Below, piece by piece: positions 8,391-16,635 of a DNA stretch of 64,000 nucleotides (its first letter is position 1; each line of letters opens with the position of its first letter). Source of the stretch: Mesoflavibacter sp. (GTDB lineage Bacteria > Pseudomonadota > Alphaproteobacteria > UBA8366 > Aestuariispiraceae). The translations under genes were made by a program, and so were the position numbers. A model generated the notes under the pieces. The model searched no databases and was not told the DNA's origin. It saw nothing but the letters and a program-made list of their open reading frames with translations. The DNA is taken from contig CP051228.1 in NCBI GenBank assembly GCA_017792345.1, positions 1,302,001 through 1,366,000 of the forward strand, written 5' to 3'.

Positions 8391-9425
8391 ATGACGGAAG
8401 AGGAGAAACCGCGCCCGGAGGACCCCAGGGACAGCCTGCACATGCTGCCCCTGTCGACGATTCCGATCGAAACCCAGGTTTTGCGCCGCGCCCTGCTGGT
8501 CAAGAACAACCGCCTGGAAACCGCGGTTGAGATGTTTTCCGGGGCGGAGTCCGGCAGCGGTCACATCTATCCCGCCGATTTGAAGGACAGTTTTCCGGAG
8601 GTCGACCAGGACCTGCTGGACGCCGACGTCAAGAAGATCCGCAAGCTCGGCCTGATGCCCAGCTTCGACGTGTATTCCTGCCGCATCTCCCTGCGCTCGC
8701 TAGGGATTGAGGTGAACAGCCAGGATGCCCTGCGCCTGTCCGACCAGAAGAACCTGGAACTGGCGGACCGGATGAAGGAGTTCACCCGGCCGCTGATCCT
8801 GCAGGTCTTCGGGTCGGAGATCGACGGCACGGACAGCGCGTCCGACCTGATCGGCCTGCTGCGCAATCCCGACAAGACGGAGGCCATGCGCCGGCTGAAT
8901 CGGCTTGCAGAGGAACTGAAAATCAACGTCACCGAGATCCCGAACTTCATCGAGGATTACGGTGACATCTTCCTGTCCCTCGCCTATTTCCGGGACCGGC
9001 TGGATCATGTCGTGCCGATCATCGACAATTTCTTGAGCTGGATGGACGAGTTGCGCGAGACCTGGATGATCAAGAACGACCGGCCCAAGGATAAGCTGCT
9101 GGCCGGGGTCAATGCCGACCTGTCCGACATTTCCGGATCGATCACCGGCCGTTTCGAAAGCTTCGACCGGAAGACCAAGGATTTCTGGGACGATATTTCG
9201 GCCGAGCGGTTCCGTGAGGTCCGGCGGCTGATCACCGACCACCATGTGACGGTCGGCGGGGTGTTGTGCGGCCTGACCCTGAAGATGGATCACTGGAAGC
9301 GACGGTTCACCAAACAGAATCCGGGCGGCCCTCAGGCGCGCCTGGAATTCATCATGGGGGAAATCCTGCCCGGGCTGGACCAGATCAAACGTCTGGAACA
9401 GCGCGCAGGCAGTGTCCGGAAATAG
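8391..9425 (+). CDS. Conserved protein of unknown function, mostly helical
   Basis: 344 residues with no signal peptide or membrane segment and a mostly alpha-helical, charged composition. Recognisable stretches are LPLSTIPIETQVLRRALLVKNN near the N terminus, a central EDYGDIFLSLAYFRDRL, and a C-terminal region with heptad-like leucines ending in LDQIKRLEQRAG. I do not recognise a family. ATG 8391 is preceded by GGGGGAAGG, which favours it over an upstream in-frame start. It stands alone, convergent with the cytochrome c gene 12 bp downstream. Compositional bias is the same as its neighbours, so there is no sign of recent transfer. Confidence 0.75.
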   Translation: MTEEEKPRPEDPRDSLHMLPLSTIPIETQVLRRALLVKNNRLETAVEMFSGAESGSGHIYPADLKDSFPEVDQDLLDADVKKIRKLGLMPSFDVYSCRISLRSLGIEVNSQDALRLSDQKNLELADRMKEFTRPLILQVFGSEIDGTDSASDLIGLLRNPDKTEAMRRLNRLAEELKINVTEIPNFIEDYGDIFLSLAYFRDRLDHVVPIIDNFLSWMDELRETWMIKNDRPKDKLLAGVNADLSDISGSITGRFESFDRKTKDFWDDISAERFREVRRLITDHHVTVGGVLCGLTLKMDHWKRRFTKQNPGGPQARLEFIMGEILPGLDQIKRLEQRAGSVRK

Positions 9426-9437
9426 GCTTCGCCGCCC

Positions 9438-9869
9438 CTATTGGCTTAGAGAAATTAGGTAGGCCGCGACATCCGCCGCGCCTTTTTCGTCCCGCAGCCG
9501 GTAGGTCATGCTGGTCCGGCCGCCGGCGGAAACTCCGGCATCGCTGGTGAATTTCTCCAGAAAGCCCTGCGGATCCTGCACATAGGCAGCCATAGTGTCG
9601 GCGGTCCAGATCAACCCGGCATCGGCCGAGGCCTGGAGGATTTTGGAATAGCGCGGGAAGTTTTCGGCCTGACCGGCGGCACGGTTCCCGACGCCGTGCA
9701 ATGACGGGCCGGTCTTGCGCTTGCCGGGTTCCAGCGAATGGCAGGTGTCGCAGCGCGTCTCGAAGATCTTCTGACCATTGGCGAGATCCGCTTCGGCGAA
9801 GGCGGGTGCGGCGGCGCCGGTCATTAGCGCGGCGGCAAGGGCCATTGTCAGGTGGGCGGTGGATTTCAT
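9438..9869 (-). CDS. Periplasmic class I c-type cytochrome
   Basis: 143 residues. The signal peptide MKSTAHLTMALAAALMTGAA ends near APAFAEA. One haem site, CDTCH (residues 40-44), is followed by the KTGPSLHGVGNRAAG segment typical of soluble mitochondrial-type cytochrome c, and Met121 in GRTSMTYRL is the probable sixth iron ligand. It would carry electrons in the periplasm; the partner is unknown. It is downstream of and on the same strand as the enolase-superfamily gene (102 bp gap), so it may be a separate unit. Motifs are complete and length is normal for the family. Confidence 0.9.
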   Translation of the reverse strand: MKSTAHLTMALAAALMTGAAAPAFAEADLANGQKIFETRCDTCHSLEPGKRKTGPSLHGVGNRAAGQAENFPRYSKILQASADAGLIWTADTMAAYVQDPQGFLEKFTSDAGVSAGGRTSMTYRLRDEKGAADVAAYLISLSQ

Positions 9870-9971
9870 ACTGAAGCTCCCGGCAGGTAATCAGTGCGTT
9901 CGGAAAGCATATAGGAAGGCGCGGCGCGGGTTAAACCGGCGCCGCCTGCGGCAAATCGGTCGGACGCCCCG

Positions 9972-11075
9972 TCAGGCGCAAAGGGAGAATTGCGATACCG
10001 CCGTTTTCATCCGGCCGGTATCGACCGTCAGGCGTCCGGGCACCGGCATCCCGTCCCCCGCCATGCGCAGGGGCGGATCGACCAGGTCGGCGGCATAGTA
10101 GCGATCCGTGCCGCCGACATCGCCCGCCACGGTGCAGCCCGGCAGGGCCGCGACCGCAATATTCGCCGCCCGCGCGATGCAGAAATCGTGCATGCCGCCG
10201 ATCATCACCGGCATGCCCGCGGCGAGGGCCAAATCGTGCAGTTTTTTCGCCTGCCACGGACCGCCGGTATGGGCCGGTTTCAGCACCACCGCCCGGCAGG
10301 ATTGCAGCGCGATCGCCGTGCGCAGATCGCTTTCGGATTGAAGGCTTTCGTCGAGGGCAAGCGGCGTTCGCATCCGCGCCTGCAGGGCCGCATGGTCGAC
10401 AAAATCGTCCCAGGCCAGCGGCTGTTCCAGGAGAGTCAGTTCGAATTCATCCAGCGACGCCAGGATATCGGCATCGGCCAGGGTATAGGCACTGTTCCCA
10501 TCCGCCGTCAGGGCGATATCCGGATAGCGCTTCCGCAACGGCGCCAGGACCGACCGGTCGCGGCCGGGCGCGATCTTGACCTTTATCCGGCTGTGGCCCG
10601 ATGCCAGCGCCGCATCGATGGAATCGAACAGATCCTCCGCCCGGTCCGGCAAGCCGAAAGTGGCACCAGCGGGCACATGTTCCGCCGTGACGCCCAGGAG
10701 GGCGGCGAGGCTGGATTTGCGCTGCTGGGCGATCAGGTCCAGAGCCGCCGTTTCCAGGGCATGTTTCGCGAAGACATTTCCGCGCACCGGGGCCATCGCC
10801 TCCGCCACGCTGTCCGGTCCCTCCAGCACCGTGCCGAGCAGGCGCGGGATCAGGTGATGCCGCAGCGCGTCCAGAACGGAATACACATTTTCCGGCAGAT
10901 AGAGCGGCGCCAGCGGCACCGGCGCCTCGCCCCATCCTGTCATGCCCCCGGCCCGCAAGGCGACGATCGGGTGGGTTTCGCGCTGAACCGTTTCGTTCGC
11001 GCTGGCGAAGGGCGTCAGCCTGTCCTGAGTCAGGGTCCAGACTTCCGCCGCCTCGATTGTCAGCGTTCCCCCCAT
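9972..11075 (-). CDS. Enolase-superfamily enzyme, muconate-lactonizing/racemase subgroup
   Basis: 367 residues with the N-terminal capping domain and a TIM barrel carrying the MLE-subgroup catalytic set: Lys165/Lys167 in RIKVKI, metal ligands Asp192 (TADGNS), Glu217 (LLEQPL) and Asp242 (ALDES), and Lys266 (VLKPAHTGG) on the opposite face. This set supports racemisation/epimerisation, cycloisomerisation or OSB-synthase-like chemistry; the true substrate is unknown. It is the last gene of a TRAP transporter operon (10 bp after dctM), so it probably acts on the imported carboxylate or its product. No menaquinone genes are nearby, which argues against MenC. Confidence 0.85.
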   Translation of the reverse strand: MGGTLTIEAAEVWTLTQDRLTPFASANETVQRETHPIVALRAGGMTGWGEAPVPLAPLYLPENVYSVLDALRHHLIPRLLGTVLEGPDSVAEAMAPVRGNVFAKHALETAALDLIAQQRKSSLAALLGVTAEHVPAGATFGLPDRAEDLFDSIDAALASGHSRIKVKIAPGRDRSVLAPLRKRYPDIALTADGNSAYTLADADILASLDEFELTLLEQPLAWDDFVDHAALQARMRTPLALDESLQSESDLRTAIALQSCRAVVLKPAHTGGPWQAKKLHDLALAAGMPVMIGGMHDFCIARAANIAVAALPGCTVAGDVGGTDRYYAADLVDPPLRMAGDGMPVPGRLTVDTGRMKTAVSQFSLCA

Positions 11076-11085
11076 CTTGACTGGC

Positions 11086-12426
11086 TCACAGCAGGCTGGG
11101 CAGGAACAGGGACAGGATCGGGAAGAACAGCAGCAGCAGCATGACGAAGAAGTCGGAGATCAGGAAATAGCTGACCCCGGTGAAAATCCGTTCCAGCGGA
11201 ATCTTGTCCCCGACAATCGACTTGATGACGAAGACGTTCAATCCGATGGGCGGCGTGACCAGGCCGATTTCCAGCAGCTTGACGACGATGACGCCCCACC
11301 AGATCAAATCCAGCCCATAGGATTCGACGACCGGCAAGGTCAGCGGCAGCGTCAGAAGAATGATGCCCAGCGGATCCAGCATCATGCCCAGCACGATATA
11401 AAGCAGCGCAATCAACCCGATCACCAGGAAGACCGACAGTTCCGCCGCGGCGATCCAATCGGTCAATTGCGTCGCGACATTGGTCAGGGCGATGAAATTG
11501 ACGAACAGCTTGCCCGCGATGGCAATGGCGAAGAGCTGGGCCGATTGGGTCACAGCCTCGCGCAGCGCCTCGCCGATCTTGCCCAGATCGAGACGGCGCA
11601 GGACCAGTCCCAGCGCCAGGGTCGCCGCCGCGCCGACGCCGGCCGCTTCCGTGGGTGTGAACGCGCCCAGATAGATGCCGCCGATGATCACCGCGAAGAG
11701 CATCAGGATCGGCCAGCATCGGGCCAGCGCCTCGCCCCGGTTGGACCGCGCGATTTCCAGATCCGGCATCGGCGCGGAGTCCGGCCGCAAGCGGACCCAG
11801 ATCATCACCACGACGATATAGCCCAGCAAGGTCAGAAGTCCGGGAATGGCCGCCGCGAGAAACAGTTTGGCGATGGATTGTTCGGCGAAGACCCCGAAGA
11901 TGATGAACAGGATCGACGGCGGGATCAGCGATCCCAGCGTGCCGCCGATGGCGACGGAACCGGAGGCCAGGGTCCGCGAATAGCGGCTTTCCAGCATTTC
12001 CGGCACGGCGATCCGGCCCATCGCCGCCGCACAGGCGACGGACGACCCGCTGATCGCGCTGAACCCGCCGCAGCCGACGATGGACGCGATGGCCAGCCCG
12101 CCCGGCATCCGCGCCAGCCAGACCCGGGCAGCGGCATAGATATCGGTCGTGAAGCCGGCTTGGAATGCCAGGTGCCCGATGAAGATGAACAAGGGCACCG
12201 TCGACAGCGCATAGGAATTGATGAAGTCGATCGGCGTCGTCGACAACAGCGACCCCACCGGACCGACGGCGGCCGACAGAGAAAAGGGCAACCACGGCGT
12301 CCAGGCATAAGTCAGCAGCATGCCGCCGGTGGCGACGCTGCCCAGGGCGATGGCGATCGGTACGCGGAAGGCCAGCAGGATCAGGACGACGACAAATCCC
12401 AGATAGCCGATCAGATGAGGGTCCAT
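11086..12426 (-). CDS. dctM: TRAP transporter large permease subunit (DctM family)
   Basis: 446 residues, almost entirely hydrophobic, with about twelve predicted helices and the DctM landmarks: RVPIAIALGSVA near the start, CGGFSAISGSSVACAAAMGRIAVPEM in the first half, GGTLGSLIPPSILFIIFG, GAFTPTEAAGVGA and a C-terminal MLDPLGIILLTLPLTLPV followed by GLVTPPIGLNVFV. This subunit forms the sodium-driven elevator core that takes substrate from the periplasmic binding protein. It follows the small permease gene by 12 bp. Substrate class is usually an organic acid; the neighbouring genes do not identify which one. Confidence 0.93.
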   Translation of the reverse strand: MDPHLIGYLGFVVVLILLAFRVPIAIALGSVATGGMLLTYAWTPWLPFSLSAAVGPVGSLLSTTPIDFINSYALSTVPLFIFIGHLAFQAGFTTDIYAAARVWLARMPGGLAIASIVGCGGFSAISGSSVACAAAMGRIAVPEMLESRYSRTLASGSVAIGGTLGSLIPPSILFIIFGVFAEQSIAKLFLAAAIPGLLTLLGYIVVVMIWVRLRPDSAPMPDLEIARSNRGEALARCWPILMLFAVIIGGIYLGAFTPTEAAGVGAAATLALGLVLRRLDLGKIGEALREAVTQSAQLFAIAIAGKLFVNFIALTNVATQLTDWIAAAELSVFLVIGLIALLYIVLGMMLDPLGIILLTLPLTLPVVESYGLDLIWWGVIVVKLLEIGLVTPPIGLNVFVIKSIVGDKIPLERIFTGVSYFLISDFFVMLLLLFFPILSLFLPSLL

Positions 12427-12438
12427 ATCGAAGAATCT

Positions 12439-12993
12439 CTAATCCACGGCACCGGGCCGTTTGCGCCAATTCACCAGTTCGGCCACCGCACAGAGGCCGA
12501 GCCGCAGCGCGAACAGGCCCATGCCGACGCCGAAAACCACCTTTACCGGCCAGACGGGGATGGACAATTGGCCGTCATAATAATGGTTCTGGGCAAAGGC
12601 TTGCGGGACCGACTGGACCGTCAGGATGGCGATGGCGCCGAACAGCGTCATGCCCAAGACATTGCCCAGGACCTGCCCGATCTGACCGACCTTCGGGGGC
12701 AGGCGGTCGGTGATCACCGTCACCGCGATCTGCCCCCGATCGCGCTGAACATGCGCGAGCGGTAGGCAGACGACGGCGACCATGGCCAATCCGACCATCA
12801 GGATATCGTCCGGCAGGGTCACGCCGATCTGTTCGCGCGCCAGCACGCTGGCGGTGATCAACAGTCCCATGGCCAGAAGAATGATCCCGGCGATAAAGGA
12901 GAGACCCCGTTCGATCCGATCCAGAACGCGGTCCAGGATGCCGAGCCCGCTGCCCAGCGGCAGGTTCGGCATCCCGTCATTGGTCCCGCTCAC
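12439..12993 (-). CDS. dctQ: TRAP transporter small permease subunit (DctQ family)
   Basis: 184 residues with four predicted membrane helices (IAGIILLAMGLLITASVLAR, then DILMVGLAMVAVVCLPLAHV, VLGMTLFGAIAILTVQSVP, VWPVKVVFGVGMGLFALRLGL), and the conserved loop HVQRDRGQIAVTVI that marks DctQ. It pairs with the large permease to form the membrane part of the TRAP transporter. The start is GTG 12993 by longest frame; ATG 12972 (MPNLPLG) is an alternative. It lies 5 bp after the binding-protein gene and 12 bp before dctM, so the three are co-transcribed. Confidence 0.88.
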   Translation of the reverse strand: MSGTNDGMPNLPLGSGLGILDRVLDRIERGLSFIAGIILLAMGLLITASVLAREQIGVTLPDDILMVGLAMVAVVCLPLAHVQRDRGQIAVTVITDRLPPKVGQIGQVLGNVLGMTLFGAIAILTVQSVPQAFAQNHYYDGQLSIPVWPVKVVFGVGMGLFALRLGLCAVAELVNWRKRPGAVD

Positions 12994-12998
12994 CTGGG

Positions 12999-14069
12999 TT
13001 ACTGCTTCGCCCAGGGATAGCCCTGCGCTTCCAGGTCGTTCTTGTACTTGACCACGGCCTCGTCAAAGGCGGCCAGCAGACCGTCGGCGTCCAGACCTTG
13101 ATCCTTGGCACCTTGCAGCCAGCTCATACCGGCCTCTTCGGCGGAATCGATCAGCGCCTTCTTCATGCCCTCGTCGCCTTCATGTTCGGCGATCGTGTTG
13201 CCATCGATGCCCTCCCGCAGTTTCTGCATGATCTCGGTCCGAGATTCGTACATCTTCTGCGCCAAGTACAGCGTCACGTCGCGACCCAGCTCGGTCATCA
13301 TCGTCTGCTGCTCCGGCGTCAGGCTGGACCAGGAACGGGCGTTCATGACGATGCCCCAACCCAGATTCTGCCCCATGTCGATGGTCGTCAGGTTCGACGC
13401 GACTTCGTACTGCTTGTACGAATCGATGACATAGGCATAGGCGGCGGTACCGTCGATCGTGCCGGTCGACAGGGCCTGATACACGTCCGGCTGGCTCATC
13501 GACACGGCGGCCGCGCCGTTGGCTTCGAAGGATTTCCCGAAATTGCCGGTCGCGCGGATCTTCTTGCCGTCAAGCTCGGCCAGATTGGTAATCGGGTCGC
13601 GGCTGAGAAGCTGCGTCGGGCCGGTCGTGAAATTGGCGATATACTGGACGCCCTGATCGGCGAAATTGGCCGACGCGCCTTCGTTCTGGGTCATCAGCTC
13701 ATAGGTCGCCATCATCCCGACATATTCGTCGGCGATCTGACGCACGTCGGAGACGCGCCAGGCGGTCAGCTTGCCCGGCTCATAGACCGGCACGACGGAA
13801 GCCAGATCGGCCACGCCGTTGCCGACGCCGTCGATGGCGTTCTTCGCACCCAGCAGCGTGCCGCCCCAGGTCACGTCGAGCCCCAGCGCCCCGCCGGAGC
13901 GTTCGCGCATCTGGGCGTCCATCCATTTGATCGCTTCGGCGCGGGTGCCCCGGTCCGGTCCGAAATCGGCATAACGCAGTTCGCGGGTCTGTGCTTCGGC
14001 AAGCGTGGCCCCGGCGAACAGGGCCGCAACGGAAACGGTAACGGCCGCAAATCGACTGATACGAGACAT
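12999..14069 (-). CDS. dctP: TRAP transporter periplasmic substrate-binding protein (DctP family)
   Basis: About 356 residues. A Sec signal peptide (hydrophobic VTVSVAALFAGATLAEA) precedes a mature domain with family features: LRYADFGPDRG at the first strand, YEPGKLTAW, the LAELDGKKIRATGNFGKSFE loop that normally supplies the carboxylate-binding arginine, and SMSQPDVYQALSTGTIDGT. GGAGG sits 7 bp before ATG 14069 and 4 bp before ATG 14072; I took 14069. It is the first gene of the TRAP set and lies 67 bp after the NicX-like gene. The bound solute is probably an organic acid. Confidence 0.9.
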   Translation of the reverse strand: MSRISRFAAVTVSVAALFAGATLAEAQTRELRYADFGPDRGTRAEAIKWMDAQMRERSGGALGLDVTWGGTLLGAKNAIDGVGNGVADLASVVPVYEPGKLTAWRVSDVRQIADEYVGMMATYELMTQNEGASANFADQGVQYIANFTTGPTQLLSRDPITNLAELDGKKIRATGNFGKSFEANGAAAVSMSQPDVYQALSTGTIDGTAAYAYVIDSYKQYEVASNLTTIDMGQNLGWGIVMNARSWSSLTPEQQTMMTELGRDVTLYLAQKMYESRTEIMQKLREGIDGNTIAEHEGDEGMKKALIDSAEEAGMSWLQGAKDQGLDADGLLAAFDEAVVKYKNDLEAQGYPWAKQ

Positions 14070-14136
14070 CATTCTTCCTCCCATTAGGTGTTGGATTCTC
14101 TTTGATTTTATCTTTGGGGGCAAAGCGCCCCGGCAC

Positions 14137-15708
14137 TCATCCGTGGTTGTGACCGCAGCAATTGCCCGGCAGGACCGGCGCGGAAACACCGCTGTGTTCG
14201 CAACAACCGCCCTTCCACCAATCGGCCCCGGCCCCGTGGCAGTATTTGCCGTCGGCCTCGACCATCTTCATGAAGAGCGGATGGTAGTTGCGGCAGACTT
14301 CCAGCTCCGTCTTGACCCAGTGCAGCGGGTCCTTGGCGTAGTGGTCCCAATAGTCGCCGGCCATATTGATTCCGGGCACGGCGGGGTTCCAGCTTTCGTC
14401 CAGCCACATTTCCGGATCGCCGTAATTGGCGCACAGCTTCCGGATCTCCGGATCGTCCAGCGCCAGCAGGCGGCCGTTTTCGATGATCGGTTCGTTGTCG
14501 CCTTCCCGCTCGGTCATATAGGTCGGGAAATAGAGATGCAGATGCCAATGGCCGACCAGGTTCCCGGCGCGCGCGGCTTCGCGCTCCGCCATGGACGAGA
14601 TGATCGTGCCGAAGCCCATATGGATGACCCCGGACCGCACCCGCTCGTACAGGCAATTGACGAAACCCGACGGGAAATCCTTGCGCGGCCGGTGGACATG
14701 GGGGTTCGTCCCGATCGACGCCTCCCACCAGTACATCAGCCCCTTGTCCGGGAATGTCGGATACTGGACGTCCTTGGTCTTCTCCATCACCTCGCGCAGC
14801 TTGCGGCCGAACTCGCCGCCTTCGTTGATCTGGGTGATCTTGGAATTCTCGACGATCAGCTGCGTCCAATCGCAGGGCGCGATATGGTTCGTCGTCCCGG
14901 CGATGACGCCGCAGCCGTCCTCCTTGAACGGGTGGAACATCCACGGACGGCCGGTGATATGGCCGGGCAGGTAGGTCTTGCCGAAATGCTCGTTGCCCGT
15001 CCAGGTCGCGGCGGTCAGCTCGGGATTATAGAATTCCCGGTTCGCATCCCAGTATTCGGCGTGGTTGGTGAAAGAGATGTCGGTGCCTTCCGGGTCGGTG
15101 ATCCGCGCCCGCTTGGCGCTGCGGATCCGGTCCCAGGTCCAGCGGTCCATCGCATTGACCACCTCGATCGGCATGGCATGCGCCGGCGAGGCCAGAATTT
15201 CGGGGGTGATGAAGGGCATACGCTGGATCTTGATGAAGCGCTCGGCCAGGACCGGCCCGCCATAGCCCATCAGGATCTTGTCGTATTTCTGCTTCTTCTC
15301 CTCTTCCTCCCACATGTCCATCCATTCCGCCAATTCCTTGGTGCGGAACAGGTAATAGTCGACCTCGTCGGCGCCGACCCACTGGGGCACCGGACCGCGG
15401 TCGATATATTTGATCTCGTATTTGACCTTATACTTCTCGAGGATCTTCTTGCAGGCCTCGATGGTCAGCTCGCTGTGCCAATTGTCGACACGCAGCATCA
15501 CCCGCTCGCCCTCTTTCAGGTCCCAGCAGGCGTTGAGTCCGTGATTGTAGGGACGCCGCGCGACATGCTCCAGATAGGGCATCAACTGATCGGACGAGGT
15601 GATGTCGACGAAGGGCGGGCAGCGCGGCGGCCGCGATTGTTTCAGCGGCGGCGCGTCGAATTGCGGTATGGTCACCGCCTGCTTTTCGTCAGAGATGCTG
15701 TCCGGCAT
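14137..15708 (-). CDS. Large aminopeptidase-T/NicX-like metalloenzyme with Cys/His-rich tail
   Basis: 523 residues. The core resembles the M29 aminopeptidase / 2,5-dihydroxypyridine dioxygenase (NicX) fold: RITDPEGTDISFTN, NEGGEFGRKLREVME, Glu329 in WWEASIGTNPH and His363 in GVIHMGFGT match the metal-binding positions of that family. It is longer than usual, with an insertion containing a HWHLH run (387-391) and a C-terminal tail rich in Cys and His (KGGCCEHSG, GNCCGHNHG). ATG 15708 is preceded by GAGGA. It is divergent from a GntR gene with a shared operator region and upstream of TRAP genes. Catabolism of a transported acid is inferred; reaction unknown. Confidence 0.65.
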   Translation of the reverse strand: MPDSISDEKQAVTIPQFDAPPLKQSRPPRCPPFVDITSSDQLMPYLEHVARRPYNHGLNACWDLKEGERVMLRVDNWHSELTIEACKKILEKYKVKYEIKYIDRGPVPQWVGADEVDYYLFRTKELAEWMDMWEEEEKKQKYDKILMGYGGPVLAERFIKIQRMPFITPEILASPAHAMPIEVVNAMDRWTWDRIRSAKRARITDPEGTDISFTNHAEYWDANREFYNPELTAATWTGNEHFGKTYLPGHITGRPWMFHPFKEDGCGVIAGTTNHIAPCDWTQLIVENSKITQINEGGEFGRKLREVMEKTKDVQYPTFPDKGLMYWWEASIGTNPHVHRPRKDFPSGFVNCLYERVRSGVIHMGFGTIISSMAEREAARAGNLVGHWHLHLYFPTYMTEREGDNEPIIENGRLLALDDPEIRKLCANYGDPEMWLDESWNPAVPGINMAGDYWDHYAKDPLHWVKTELEVCRNYHPLFMKMVEADGKYCHGAGADWWKGGCCEHSGVSAPVLPGNCCGHNHG

Positions 15709-15765
15709 TGTATCGGTCCTCGTTCCACGTCCCAACCCAGCGACTGATGCGCTGCCCGACAGTAA

Positions 15766-15775
15766 TTGCATGCAA
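15766..15775. promoter_or_regulatory. Palindrome TTGCATGCAA, probable GntR operator 1
   Basis: A perfect 10-bp palindrome in the divergent intergenic region, 58 bp before the NicX-like gene start. A second near-identical copy lies 62 bp away beside the regulator start. Paired copies between a FadR-type regulator and its divergent target are the expected arrangement for its operators. No binding data. Confidence 0.55.
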
Positions 15776-15827
15776 AATTATCCCAATCAACCTTAAAACC
15801 GTTTTCTTTTCGGCGCGAATTGATAGA

Positions 15828-15837
15828 TTGCATGCAC
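15828..15837. promoter_or_regulatory. TTGCATGCAC, probable GntR operator 2
   Basis: Nine of ten bases match the first site. It ends 14 bp before the regulator's ATG and overlaps its ribosome-binding region or transcription start, which fits autorepression. Confidence 0.5.
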
Positions 15838-15850
15838 AACGGAGGGTTTA

Positions 15851-16591
15851 ATGGCCACGCAGTTAGACCAGATTACCCAGAACCTGCGCGAGTTGGTCTT
15901 GGAGGGCGCCTATGAGCCGGGCGCCGCCGTGCGCGAGGTCGCCGTCGCGGAGAAACTGGGCGTTTCCAGGACGTTGACGCGGCTTGCCATGGCTGCCCTG
16001 GAACAGGACGGCCTGCTGCTGCGGGAACCCAATCGCGGCTTCCGGGTCCGGTCCTTTACCCTGGATGAGGTCGCGGACGCGATTGAGGTCCGCGGTGAAT
16101 TGGAGGCCCTGGCCGCGCGGCAAGCGGCCGAACGGGGCCTGGCCCCGGCACTGGCCGCGCAATTGCGTGCAATCCTGGCAGAGGCCGAAGCGGTTGCTCA
16201 GGAAGGGTTCAAGGAATTGTCGAACAGGTCGCGCTGGATCGACCTGAACTGCGCCTTTCACAGCGGCATCGTCGAAGGGTCCGCCAACAAGGCGCTGCCC
16301 CCGGCGCTGGATCATATCTGCCGCGTCCCGCTGGCGGGACCGCGGGCCATCGTGTTCAACAGGACCGTCCCAGACCAGGGCATCGCCCAGCTGCAGGCGG
16401 CCCATGACGACCATGTCCAGATTCTCGACGCCATCCTGAACCGGCAGGGACAGCGGGCAGCGGCCCTGATCCGCGAACATGCCTATCGCAGCGGCCGGAA
16501 CAAGCGCGCCAATTTCGACGCCTTGCAGCAGACCGCGGTCTGGCCGGCATTACCCGGCGTGGCCCTGGTCCGTCGTGCCGGCAATGAATAA
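15851..16591 (+). CDS. GntR-family regulator, FadR subfamily (FCD domain)
   Basis: 246 residues: a winged helix-turn-helix at 1-70 (LREVAVAEKLGVSRTLTRLAMAAL) and an all-helical FCD effector domain with the usual metal/ligand positions (DAIEVRGELEALAARQAAER, the FHSGIVEGSAN motif and HDDHVQILDAI). FCD regulators sense small organic acids. The protein diverges from the NicX-like/TRAP/enolase genes and two TTGCATGCA sites lie between, so it probably controls that locus and itself. GGAGGG precedes ATG 15851. One deviation: the recognition helix reads SRTLTRLAM instead of the common SRTPVREAL. Confidence 0.9.
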   Translation: MATQLDQITQNLRELVLEGAYEPGAAVREVAVAEKLGVSRTLTRLAMAALEQDGLLLREPNRGFRVRSFTLDEVADAIEVRGELEALAARQAAERGLAPALAAQLRAILAEAEAVAQEGFKELSNRSRWIDLNCAFHSGIVEGSANKALPPALDHICRVPLAGPRAIVFNRTVPDQGIAQLQAAHDDHVQILDAILNRQGQRAAALIREHAYRSGRNKRANFDALQQTAVWPALPGVALVRRAGNE

Positions 16592-16635
16592 CGCCATCGC
16601 GAGGTAATCCAATCGCGGGGAACTGGGAGACGGAA

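Noticed and set aside
11077-12765. 562-residue open frame antisense to the TRAP permease genes
   Set aside because: Its product is a Gln/Asp/Arg-rich low-complexity sequence, the typical complement of a hydrophobic permease gene.
14098-14130. Rho-independent terminator between the NicX-like gene and dctP
   Set aside because: There is a short GGGGC/GCCCC stem but no T-run after it on the minus strand; at most a processing or attenuation hairpin.
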